Assembly (NCBI GenBank): GCA_002430835.1
Contig: DJDA01000074.1
Coordinates: forward strand, 1 to 45,029
DNA length: 45,029 nt
Reading direction: 5' to 3'
From: Brevundimonas sp. UBA5936
GTDB lineage: Bacteria; Pseudomonadota; Alphaproteobacteria; Caulobacterales; Caulobacteraceae
Positions 33,313-41,477 of the stretch are shown in pieces. The position numbers and the translations under genes were made by a program. Under the pieces are notes generated by a model. The model did not search any database. It was not told the origin of the DNA and saw only the letters and a program-made list of their open reading frames with translations. Each line of letters begins with the position of its first letter. Position 1 is the stretch's first letter.

Positions 33313-35802
33313 ATGAACGCCCCTGTTCGAACAATAGACCTCGTGGGAGCGACGACCCTGCCGATCGAGGGCATGACCTGCGCCTCCTGCGTCGGACGCA
33401 TCGAGCGCGCCTTGCAGGCCGTCCCCGGCGTGACGACCGTCTCGGTCAATCTGGCGACAGAACGCGCCAGCATCACGACGAACTCGCCTGTCGACCGCAG
33501 CCGGTTGGTCGCCGCCGTCGAAAGCGCAGGCTACACCGTTCCCACCAGCAGCTCCGGCGTCACGGAGCTGTCGATCGAAGGCATGACCTGCGCCTCCTGC
33601 GTGGGACGCATCGAGCGCGCCTTGGCGGGCGTTCCTGGCGTGACGAAAGCCGCCGTCAACCTGGCGACCGAGCGCGCCTCGATCCAGGGGAGCGCCGAAT
33701 CTTCCGCCCTGATCGCCGCCGTCAAGGACGCCGGTTATGAGGCGAAGCTGATCGAAACGTCCTCCGGCGGCGCAGACGAGAATGACGAACGGGCTGAAAA
33801 GAAGGAAGCCGAGCGCCGTGAACTGACGCGGGACTTCTCCATTGCTGCGGCGCTCACCCTGCCGGTCTTTCTGCTGGAGATGGGATCCCACCTGATCCCC
33901 GGCGTTCATGGGCTGATCGAATCCACGATCGGGATGCAGATGAACTGGTACATCCAGTTCATCCTGACGACGCTTGTCCTCTTCATTCCGGGCATACGTT
34001 TCTACAAGAAGGGCCTTCCGGCGCTCTGGCGCTTGACGCCGGACATGAACTCCCTGGTGGCGGTCGGCTCGCTGGCGGCCTACGGCTATTCGCTGGTCGC
34101 GACCTTCGCGCCTCGCATCCTTCCCCCTGGAACGGTCAACGTCTATTTCGAGGCCGCCGCCGTCATCGTCACCCTGATCCTGTTGGGGCGCTTGCTTGAA
34201 GCGCGCGCCAAGGGCCGAACGTCGGAAGCGATCAAGCGCCTGGCCGGCCTTCAGGCCAAGACCGCGCGCGTCCGCCGCGATGGCGAGACCGTCGATCTGC
34301 CGATCGCCTCGGTCGCCGCTGGCGACGTCATCGAGGTTCGCCCCGGCGAGCGTCTGCCCGTCGACGGCGAGGTGATCGAAGGCTCCAGCTACATTGATGA
34401 ATCGATGATCACCGGCGAACCGATCCCGGTCTCCAAGTCGCCGGGCAGCGAGGTCGTCGGCGGCACCGTCAACCAGAAGGGCGCCATCGCCTATCGCGCC
34501 ACAGCGGTCGGCGGCGACACCGTGCTGTCGCAGATCATCCGCATGGTCGAGGAAGCGCAGGGCTCCAAGCTGCCGATCCAGGCCCTAGTTGACCGGGTCA
34601 CCATGTGGTTCGTGCCGGCGGTCTTCGTCGTCGCAGCGCTGACTTTCGCCGCCTGGCTCTCGTTCGGCCCCTCGCCCGCCCTGACCTTCGCCCTGGTCAA
34701 CGCCGTCGCCGTTCTGATCATCGCCTGCCCGTGCGCCATGGGCCTGGCGACGCCGACCTCCATCATGGTGGGCACCGGCCGAGGCGCCGAACTGGGCGTC
34801 CTGTTCCGTAAGGGCGAGGCGCTGCAACTCCTGAAAGACGCCAAGGTCGTGGCCCTCGACAAGACCGGCACCCTGACCGAAGGCAAGCCGTCGTTGACCG
34901 ATCTGGAACTCGCCTCCGGCTTCGATCGGGCTCAGGTGCTGAGCCTCGTCGCCGCCGTCGAAACGCGTTCGGAACACCCGATCGCCAGCGCCATCGTGGA
35001 AGCAGCCAAGGCTGAAGGCCTGTCCCTGCCGATGGTGACGGACTTCGAATCCGTCACAGGTTTCGGCGTTAAGGCCATGGCCGAAGGCGTCCGCGTGGAG
35101 ATTGGCGCGGACCGCTACATGATCGAACTGGGCCATGATGTGACGGCCTTTGCCGCCGTCTCCGAACGGTTGGGAGATGAAGGCAAGTCGCCCCTCTACG
35201 CCGCGATCGACGGACGGCTGGCCGCCATCATCGCCGTGGCGGATCCGATCAAGTCGGCGACGCCCGCCGCGATCAAGGCTCTGCACGCGCTTGGCCTCAA
35301 GGTGGCGATGATCACGGGCGATAACGCCCGCACGGCCGGAGCCATCGCCGCCCGCCTGGGCATTGACGAGGTGGTGGCCGAGGTTCTGCCGGACGGCAAG
35401 GTCGATGCGGTCCGCCGCTTGCGATCCAAGCACGGCAAGGTCGCCTTCGTCGGCGACGGCATCAACGACGCCCCGGCCCTGGCCGAGGCCGATGTGGGCC
35501 TCGCCATCGGTACCGGCACCGACATCGCCATCGAAGCGGCCGACGTGGTCCTCATGTCCGGCAGTCTCCAGGGCGTGCCAAACGCCATCGCCCTGTCCAA
35601 GGCGACGATCGGCAACATCCGGCAGAATCTGTTCTGGGCCTTCGCCTACAACACAGCCTTGATCCCGGTCGCGGCGGGTCTGCTCTACCCAGCCTACGGC
35701 GTGTTGCTCTCGCCCGTGTTCGCCGCAGGCGCCATGGCCCTTTCGAGCGTCTTCGTCCTGGGTAATGCGCTGCGGCTGCGCGCGTTCAAGGCCCCTCACT
35801 GA
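33313..35802 (+). CDS. copA: Cu(I)-exporting P1B-type ATPase
   Basis: 829 residues. Two N-terminal HMA domains carry GMTCASC at Cys23/Cys26 and Cys93/Cys96. The membrane Cu site is CPC in IIACPCAMGLATP; the phosphorylation motif is DKTGTLTEG; the P1B-specific SEHPIASAIV and the hinge GDGINDAPALAEAD are intact, with about eight membrane helices. It pumps Cu(I), or Ag(I), from cytosol to periplasm using ATP. An AAGGA site precedes the start. The regulator cueR follows 55 bp later on the same strand, so both may be co-transcribed from the CueR-type promoter upstream. Confidence 0.97.
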   Translation: MNAPVRTIDLVGATTLPIEGMTCASCVGRIERALQAVPGVTTVSVNLATERASITTNSPVDRSRLVAAVESAGYTVPTSSSGVTELSIEGMTCASCVGRIERALAGVPGVTKAAVNLATERASIQGSAESSALIAAVKDAGYEAKLIETSSGGADENDERAEKKEAERRELTRDFSIAAALTLPVFLLEMGSHLIPGVHGLIESTIGMQMNWYIQFILTTLVLFIPGIRFYKKGLPALWRLTPDMNSLVAVGSLAAYGYSLVATFAPRILPPGTVNVYFEAAAVIVTLILLGRLLEARAKGRTSEAIKRLAGLQAKTARVRRDGETVDLPIASVAAGDVIEVRPGERLPVDGEVIEGSSYIDESMITGEPIPVSKSPGSEVVGGTVNQKGAIAYRATAVGGDTVLSQIIRMVEEAQGSKLPIQALVDRVTMWFVPAVFVVAALTFAAWLSFGPSPALTFALVNAVAVLIIACPCAMGLATPTSIMVGTGRGAELGVLFRKGEALQLLKDAKVVALDKTGTLTEGKPSLTDLELASGFDRAQVLSLVAAVETRSEHPIASAIVEAAKAEGLSLPMVTDFESVTGFGVKAMAEGVRVEIGADRYMIELGHDVTAFAAVSERLGDEGKSPLYAAIDGRLAAIIAVADPIKSATPAAIKALHALGLKVAMITGDNARTAGAIAARLGIDEVVAEVLPDGKVDAVRRLRSKHGKVAFVGDGINDAPALAEADVGLAIGTGTDIAIEAADVVLMSGSLQGVPNAIALSKATIGNIRQNLFWAFAYNTALIPVAAGLLYPAYGVLLSPVFAAGAMALSSVFVLGNALRLRAFKAPH
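33371..33623 (+). repeat. Near-identical repeated HMA-core segments within copA
   Basis: The 43 bases at 33371-33413 recur at 33581-33623 (offset 210 bp, 70 codons) with one mismatch. They encode the same MTCASCVGRIERAL core in both metal-binding domains. Flanking parts of the two domains have diverged. Confidence 0.8.
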
Positions 35803-35857
35803 CAACACCACGGCGGCCGACGCCACGTCGGCCGCCTACCTTCCTGGGAGGAAATCC

Positions 35858-36301
35858 ATGAACATTGGCAAGACTTCGAGAGAATCCGGCGTGTCGGCCA
35901 AGATGATCCGCTACTATGAGCAAATCGGCCTCATCCCCGCCGTTGATCGAAGACCGTCTGGCTATCGCGACTATTCGGACGATGACGTGCATATGCTGCG
36001 CTTCATCCGACGCGCCCGCGACCTGGGCTTCTCGGTCGCCGAGATCGGCGACCTGCTGAGTCTCTGGCGCAACGAGAGCCGGCAGAGCGCCGAGGTCAAA
36101 CAGATGGCTCAAGGTCACATCAACGGTCTTCAGAAGAAAATCAAAGACCTGAAGGAGATGGCCCATTCTCTCACCATGCTGGTCAATGCCTGTCATGGCG
36201 ACCACCGGCCGCACTGCCCTATCCTGCAAAGCCTCGAGAAGGGCAAAGCGGGCGAGGATCGTTCCATACTGCCCCGCCGCGGCGCCGTGGCGCGTCCCTA
36301 G
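35858..36301 (+). CDS. cueR: CueR-type MerR-family copper-responsive regulator
   Basis: 147 residues from ATG 35858, with GGGAGG upstream; the frame upstream overlaps copA and is not coding. The HTH (MNIGKTSRESGVSAKMIRYY, then EQIGLIPAVDRRPSGYRDYS) and the dimerisation helix are complete. The metal loop is ACHGDHRPHC with Cys112 and Cys120, and residue 77 is Ser. These are the same residue numbers as in E. coli CueR, and Ser77 marks sensors of +1 ions (Cu, Ag, Au) as opposed to divalent-metal sensors. It probably activates the MerR-type promoters found across 31.5-44.7 kb. Confidence 0.93.
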   Translation: MNIGKTSRESGVSAKMIRYYEQIGLIPAVDRRPSGYRDYSDDDVHMLRFIRRARDLGFSVAEIGDLLSLWRNESRQSAEVKQMAQGHINGLQKKIKDLKEMAHSLTMLVNACHGDHRPHCPILQSLEKGKAGEDRSILPRRGAVARP

Positions 36302-36305
36302 ACGC

Positions 36306-36336
36306 TTGACCTGACAAGCGTTGGAAGCGGCTTCCT
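36306..36336 (+). promoter_or_regulatory. MerR/CueR-type promoter of the DUF305 gene
   Basis: TTGACC (36306-36311), a 19-bp spacer with AAGCGTTGGAAGCG, then CTTCCT (-10). It matches the copA element at the -35 box, the central A and TTGGAAGC. It starts 4 bp after the cueR stop, and the DUF305 ATG is 33 bp downstream of the -10. Confidence 0.6.
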
Positions 36337-36368
36337 GGCCTGCTCGATCCTCAGCAGGAGATTATGTC

Positions 36369-36668
36369 ATGGACCATTCCGACCACGCGCCAGGACAGAG
36401 CGCCGCCCAGAACGACCCGGTGATCGCCGCCTATCTGGCGGCGAACAGCCGAATGCACACCGACATGACGATCATGTTCACCGGCGACGCAGACACGGAC
36501 TTCATGCGCGGCATGATCCCCCACCACCAGGGCGCCATCGACATGGCCAAGGTGGTTCTCGAGCATGGCTCCGATCCCGAGGTGAACGCGCTGGCCCGCG
36601 CTGTAATCTCCGCCCAGGAGTCTGAGATCGCGATGATGAAGGCCTGGCTGGTCAAGCGCGGAGCCTAG
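36369..36668 (+). CDS. DUF305-family protein, copper-associated
   Basis: 99 residues from ATG 36369 with AGGAG upstream. The DUF305 core is clear: DFMRGMIPHHQGAIDMAKVV, then VNALARAVISAQESEIAMMK. The His pair and Met-rich positions are thought to bind copper. Family members are usually exported, but no signal peptide is visible; the His/Asp-rich N-terminus (MDHSDHAPGQ) is hydrophilic. It may be a cytosolic copper buffer, or the true start may lie elsewhere. Its own CueR-type promoter and position after cueR support a copper role. Confidence 0.85.
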   Translation: MDHSDHAPGQSAAQNDPVIAAYLAANSRMHTDMTIMFTGDADTDFMRGMIPHHQGAIDMAKVVLEHGSDPEVNALARAVISAQESEIAMMKAWLVKRGA

Positions 36669-36697
36669 CTGCGCAGCCTTCGCCATCCAGTCGGCCG

Positions 36698-36726
36698 GGA
36701 GGCGCGCCGCACTACGGCGCGCCTCC
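36698..36726. terminator. Bidirectional terminator hairpin
   Basis: GGAGGCGCGCC (36698-36708) and GGCGCGCCTCC (36716-36726) form a perfect 11-bp stem with a 7-nt loop, followed by TTCATT. It separates the convergent DUF305 and outer-membrane channel genes and could end transcripts from both sides. Confidence 0.75.
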
Positions 36727-36731
36727 TTCAT

Positions 36732-38222
36732 TCATGCGGCGTGTTCGACCCAGCCTCCGCCCAGCGCCTTGTACAGGTTCGTCAGATTGCTCTGCCGCGT
36801 CAGGCGCGCACGGATCAGGGCCTGCTGCGCGCCATAGAGCGTTCTTTGGGTTTCAAGAACGAAGAGATAGCTGTCCTCGCCCTCACGATAGCGCTGCTCG
36901 GCCATGCGATAGGCCGTTTCGCTGGCCGCGACGCGCAGCCCCTCCGCGCGGATCTGGTCGTTCAGGGTCGCCTGTCCCGCGAGACCGTCCGCGACATCGC
37001 GGAACGCCGCCTGGATCGTCCGCTCATAGCGGGCGACCTCTATCTGCTCCATCAGACGCGCGCGTTCGAGATTGGCTCGGAGAGCCCCGCCGCGGAAAAT
37101 AGGCGCCGTGATCTGAGGCGTGAAGCTCCAAGCCCGCGCGCCTGACGAAAAGAGATCATCGAGATCATTGCTGGCCGTGCCTATCGACCCTGTCAGGCTG
37201 ACCGTAGGGAAGAAGGCCGCCCTCGCCGCTCCGATGTGGGCGTTCGCCGCCATCAGCGCCTGCTCCGCCGCGCGCACGTCCGGACGTCGCAGCAGCAACT
37301 CCGACGGCAACCCCGGCGGCAAGTCGGCGATGGCCCAGTCATCCGAGACCCCTGCGTCCAGATCGAGCGCCGCATTCTGCTCCGGCGTAAGCGGACCGCC
37401 GGCCAACAGCGCAAGGGCGTTCCGATCGCGCGCGACCTGCCGCGCATAAGCTTCACGCTCCGCTTCCGCCCCGCGCAACTCGGCCTCGGCCTGGCGCACC
37501 TCGATCAGGCTGGCCTCGCCGGCGGCGACACGTTCGCTCATGAGGGCGTGGGACTTTCGCCGGGTCTCGACTGTTTCGTCCGCCAATCTCAACAAGGCCT
37601 GATCGGCGCGGAAGGTCAGATAGGCGTTGGCCGTCTCGGCGATGAGGGCAAGCTCAGCCGAGGTGCGCGTTTCTTCCTGCGCCAGATAAGACGCGAGGGC
37701 CTGATCATTCAGGCTGCGGATCCGGCCCCATAGATCAAGCTCCCAAGCGGAAACCGTCGCCGACATCTGGTGAGCGCGCGCAATTTCTGACGTTCCGGAC
37801 GCAGTCAAAGGCCCCGGCGTGCGTTGAGAGGCGGACGACGCGACGCCGTCCAGTTGCGGCGCCAACTCGGCGCGTTGAATGCGATAGGTCGCGCGCGCCG
37901 CCTCTACGTTCAGCGCGGCGATACGTATGTCTCGATTGTTCTGGAGCGCATCCTCGATCAGGTCATGCAGGATCGGATCCCGAAAGAACTCTCGCCAACC
38001 GATGTCCGCCACGGTTGCGCCAGAAGACGCCGGCTGGGCCTGGGCGTAGACGCCTTCGGTTGGAAAGGCGCTTTCAACAGGCGGGGCGGGACGCTGATAG
38101 GCGGGCGAAAAGGCGCATCCCCCGAGGAGGGCGATACCCGCCAGGGCGGCGCCATGAAACAACCTCGGGGTACGAAAGCGTGCTCGGCTTCGCAGCGGAG
38201 CGGACGGAAGAACAGCAAACAT
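36732..38222 (-). CDS. Outer-membrane efflux lipoprotein (NodT/OprM family)
   Basis: 496 residues from ATG 38222, preceded by AGAGGA; an in-frame start at 38258 would lie inside the intercistronic hairpin. The signal peptide ends in LLGGC, lipidated at Cys36. Two repeats of the TolC-like fold follow (ELDLWGRIRSLNDQALASYL and the equivalent in the second half, LRANLERARL). It forms the trimeric exit duct of the RND pump encoded 81 bp upstream and completes a pump operon of adaptor, RND and channel. Confidence 0.93.
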   Translation of the reverse strand: MFAVLPSAPLRSRARFRTPRLFHGAALAGIALLGGCAFSPAYQRPAPPVESAFPTEGVYAQAQPASSGATVADIGWREFFRDPILHDLIEDALQNNRDIRIAALNVEAARATYRIQRAELAPQLDGVASSASQRTPGPLTASGTSEIARAHQMSATVSAWELDLWGRIRSLNDQALASYLAQEETRTSAELALIAETANAYLTFRADQALLRLADETVETRRKSHALMSERVAAGEASLIEVRQAEAELRGAEAEREAYARQVARDRNALALLAGGPLTPEQNAALDLDAGVSDDWAIADLPPGLPSELLLRRPDVRAAEQALMAANAHIGAARAAFFPTVSLTGSIGTASNDLDDLFSSGARAWSFTPQITAPIFRGGALRANLERARLMEQIEVARYERTIQAAFRDVADGLAGQATLNDQIRAEGLRVAASETAYRMAEQRYREGEDSYLFVLETQRTLYGAQQALIRARLTRQSNLTNLYKALGGGWVEHAA

Positions 38223-38251
38223 GGCGATCCTCTGAAAATAAGGCTGGGATC

Positions 38252-38286
38252 GCCCCATCCGCCGTGAACTCGGCGACGGATGGGGC
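38252..38286 (-). other. Intercistronic hairpin between RND and channel genes
   Basis: GCCCCATCCG (38252-38261) pairs with CGGATGGGGC (38277-38286); inner bases CCG/CGG (38262-38264 and 38271-38273) may extend it. It lies in the 81-bp gap between the RND stop and the channel start, inside one operon. With no T-run it is more likely an mRNA-stability or translation-tuning element than a full terminator. Confidence 0.6.
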
Positions 38287-38303
38287 GTAGGAAGGGACGA
38301 ATC

Positions 38304-41300
38304 TCAGTCCGAGATCGTCGGCGCCGTCGCCTTCGGCCTTGGCTTGCCTCTCAGGGCGAAACGGCGAACGGCGACGTAGAAAACAGGTGTCAGGATCAGG
38401 CCGAACAACGTCACCCCGATCATGCCTGCAAAGACAGCGACGCCCATGGCCTGGCGCATCTCGGCCCCGGCGCCGGACGCCAACACCAGGGGAACGACCC
38501 CCGCGATGAAGGCGAGCGACGTCATCAGGATGGGCCGTAGACGAAGGCGCGCCGCTTCCAGCACGGCGTTGAGCGGATCGACGCCGTCTTCTTCCCTGGC
38601 GCGTGCGAACTCCACGATCAGGATCGCATTCTTGGCCGCCAGACCGACCAGGACGACAAAGCCGATCTGAGTGAAGATGTTGTTGTCGCCGCCGGAAACC
38701 CAGACCCCTACGATCGCGGAGAGCAGGGCCAGCGGCGCGATCAGCAAGACCGCAAAAGGCAAGGACCAGCTATTGTATTGAGCGGCCAGAATGAGGAAGG
38801 CCAGCAGGACCGCCAAGGGGAAGACGAGCAGCGCTGTATTCCCGCCCTGCTTCTCCTGGAACGTCAGGTCTGTCCACTCATAGATCATGCCCGGCGGCAG
38901 GGTCTCCTCCAGGATCCGTTCGATAGCCGCAGTAGCCTGGCCGGACGAGTATCCCGACGCCGGACCGCCGCTGATGTCCGCCGAGGGATAGCCGTTGTAG
39001 TGCATCACCCGATCAGGGCCTGAAGTGCGCGTCACATTGACCAGGGCGGAAAGCGGAATCATCTCTCCAGCGGCGTTGCGCACTTTCAACTGACCGATGT
39101 CTTCGACCTGTTGGCGGAACGGCGCATCCGCCTGGACCATGACCCGATAGGTCCGCCCAAATCGATTGAAATCATTCACATACATCGAGCCCAGATTGAT
39201 CTGCATCGCTTCAAAGACAGCGGACAGCGCCACGCCGTGGGCCTTCGCCTTTACGCGATCGACATCAACCTGAACTTGCGGGGCGTTATTCTGGAAGCTG
39301 GCCAGCATGCCGACCAACTCCGGCGCCTGCATCGCCTTGGCCATGACCTGCGCCTGTACCTGGGCGAGGGCCTCATAACCCAAGCCCGCGCGATCCTCGA
39401 TCTGCAGCTTGAAGCCGCCAAAGGCGCCCAGACCCGGCACCGGCGGCGGTGGAAACACGCCGACGAAACCGTCTGGAATCTGGCTGAACCGCCCCATCAG
39501 CCGATCAGCGATGGCGTTCGCCGAGAGGTCGGCCGACGTCCGCTCGCCAAAGTCATCCAGCATGATGAACATCAATGCGGCATTGGGCAGATTGACCCCG
39601 CCGTTGGGCGACAGGCCGGGGAAGGCCACCACGCTTTCGACGCCGGGCTCCGCCATGGCGATATCCGACATCTGCTTGACCACGCTCTCCGTGCGATCGA
39701 GCGAGGCGCCGGTCGGCAATTGGGCGACGCCCACCAGGTAGTATTTGTCCTGCATCGGCATGAAACCCGCAGGGGTCTGATGGAAGCCCAGCCAGGTCAG
39801 GCCGAGGAAGCCAAGGTAGAGCAGGCCCACCACGCTGCTGAAGCGGATCGCCCGACGCACGGAGCCCACATAACGCTCCGATGAGCGGTCGAAAAACCGA
39901 TTGAAGTGCAAGAAGAAACGACCAAAGACGCGGTCGATCAACCGCGTCAGCCAGTCGCGCCGCGTCTCGCCATGATGAGGACGCAGCAAAACAGCCGCCA
40001 GCGCCGGCGACAGCGTCAGAGAGTTAATCGCCGACAGGATCGTGGAAATGGCGATCGTCAGAGCGAACTGGCGATAGAACTCGCCCTGAAGGCCTGACAA
40101 GAAGGCCGAGGGCACGAAAACCGCCGACAACACGGCGGTGATCGCCAGGATCGGCCCCGTCACCTCGTCCATCGCCGCGCGCGCAGCCGTCTTGGGCGAC
40201 TTGCCCAGACCAAGGTGACGCTCGACGTTCTCCACCACCACGATGGCGTCGTCGACGACAATGCCGATCGACAGCACGAGGCCGAATAGGGAGAGGGTGT
40301 TCAGCGAGAAGCCGAAAAGATGCATAACGGCCAGCGTTCCCACCAAGGAGATCGGCACAGCCACCAGAGGAATGATGGACGCGCGCCAGCTCTGCAGGAA
40401 AAGCACCACCACCAAGACGACCAGCAGAGTGGCCTCAAGCAAGGTCACGGCCACGGACTTCAATGAAGCGCGTACGAAGATCGTAGGATCGTAGGCGATC
40501 TCGTACGTCAGGCCTTCAGGGAAGTCGGCCTTGAGCCGCTCCATGGTCGCACGGACGGCCTTGGAGCCGTCGAGGGCGTTGGCGCCGGGGCTCTGCAGAA
40601 TCTGCATGGCCACCGCCGGTCGCCCGTTCAGGAAGCTGCGCATGGTGTAGGCGTCAGCCCCCAGTTCGATGCGCGCCACATCCTTCAACTTGACGACCTG
40701 CCCCTCGAGGCCGGCCTTGACGACGATGTCGCCGAACTGTTCGACCGTCGTCAGTCGCCCCAGCGCATTGACTGAAATCTGATAGGCCGACCGAGCGTCC
40801 GGCTGTTGCCCCACCGAGCCGGAAGCGACCTGGACGTTCTGCTCGCGGATCGCGGCGACGACGTCGCTGGCGGTAAGGTCCAATGCGGCGAGTTTGGCCG
40901 GCTCCAGCCACACTCGCATGGCGTATTCGCCTTCCCCGCTGATAAGAACATTGGCCACGCCCGGCAGCCGCGCCAGTTCATCGCGAACATTGAGCGCCGC
41001 ATAGTTCGACACATGAAGCGGGGAATAGCGCGCATCAGTCGCGCGCATATGGACCACCATCAGCACGTCAGGCGACGTCTTGTCGGTGATCACGCCCATC
41101 TGCTGCACTTCGGGCGGCAGTCTGGGCAACGCTCGCGCTACGCGGTTCTGCACCTGAATCTGCGCCAGGTCCGGATCCGTCCCCTGCTTAAAGGAGATGC
41201 TGATCGACATCCGGCCGTCGCTCGACGCTTGCGAGCTCATGTAGAGCATGTTCTCGACGCCGTTGATGGCCTGCTCCAAAGGCGCCGCCACCGTCTCGGC

Positions 41301-41477
41301 GACGACATCGGGGCTGGCCCCTGGATAGGCGGCCGTCACCTGGATCATGGGCGGCGTCACGGCCGGATACTCGCTTAGGGGCAGGCGCAGGAACGCCAGT
41401 CCGCCCGCAATCAGCATCAGGACCGACAACACGACCGCAAAGATCGGGCGATCAATGAAGAAGCGGGGGAAGGTCAT
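38304..41477 (-). CDS. RND multidrug transporter, HAE-1 family (AcrB/MexB-like)
   Basis: 1057 residues, the normal length. It starts FFIDRPIFAVVLSVLMLIAG (TM1), has two periplasmic porter/docking halves and 12 membrane helices. TM4 carries the proton-relay pair D409/D410 in GIVVDDAIVVVENVERH, the HAE-1 (drug) signature; metal pumps of the CusA type have a single Asp at this site. It exports amphiphilic compounds from membrane and periplasm using proton motive force. Its start overlaps the adaptor stop (ATGA). It lies next to copper genes and shares their promoter type. Confidence 0.96.
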   Translation of the reverse strand: MTFPRFFIDRPIFAVVLSVLMLIAGGLAFLRLPLSEYPAVTPPMIQVTAAYPGASPDVVAETVAAPLEQAINGVENMLYMSSQASSDGRMSISISFKQGTDPDLAQIQVQNRVARALPRLPPEVQQMGVITDKTSPDVLMVVHMRATDARYSPLHVSNYAALNVRDELARLPGVANVLISGEGEYAMRVWLEPAKLAALDLTASDVVAAIREQNVQVASGSVGQQPDARSAYQISVNALGRLTTVEQFGDIVVKAGLEGQVVKLKDVARIELGADAYTMRSFLNGRPAVAMQILQSPGANALDGSKAVRATMERLKADFPEGLTYEIAYDPTIFVRASLKSVAVTLLEATLLVVLVVVLFLQSWRASIIPLVAVPISLVGTLAVMHLFGFSLNTLSLFGLVLSIGIVVDDAIVVVENVERHLGLGKSPKTAARAAMDEVTGPILAITAVLSAVFVPSAFLSGLQGEFYRQFALTIAISTILSAINSLTLSPALAAVLLRPHHGETRRDWLTRLIDRVFGRFFLHFNRFFDRSSERYVGSVRRAIRFSSVVGLLYLGFLGLTWLGFHQTPAGFMPMQDKYYLVGVAQLPTGASLDRTESVVKQMSDIAMAEPGVESVVAFPGLSPNGGVNLPNAALMFIMLDDFGERTSADLSANAIADRLMGRFSQIPDGFVGVFPPPPVPGLGAFGGFKLQIEDRAGLGYEALAQVQAQVMAKAMQAPELVGMLASFQNNAPQVQVDVDRVKAKAHGVALSAVFEAMQINLGSMYVNDFNRFGRTYRVMVQADAPFRQQVEDIGQLKVRNAAGEMIPLSALVNVTRTSGPDRVMHYNGYPSADISGGPASGYSSGQATAAIERILEETLPPGMIYEWTDLTFQEKQGGNTALLVFPLAVLLAFLILAAQYNSWSLPFAVLLIAPLALLSAIVGVWVSGGDNNIFTQIGFVVLVGLAAKNAILIVEFARAREEDGVDPLNAVLEAARLRLRPILMTSLAFIAGVVPLVLASGAGAEMRQAMGVAVFAGMIGVTLFGLILTPVFYVAVRRFALRGKPRPKATAPTISD

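Noticed and set aside
38304..41477. RND transporter as a CusA-type copper pump
   Set aside because: TM4 has the Asp-Asp pair of drug pumps, where heavy-metal pumps have a single Asp; context alone does not justify the metal label.
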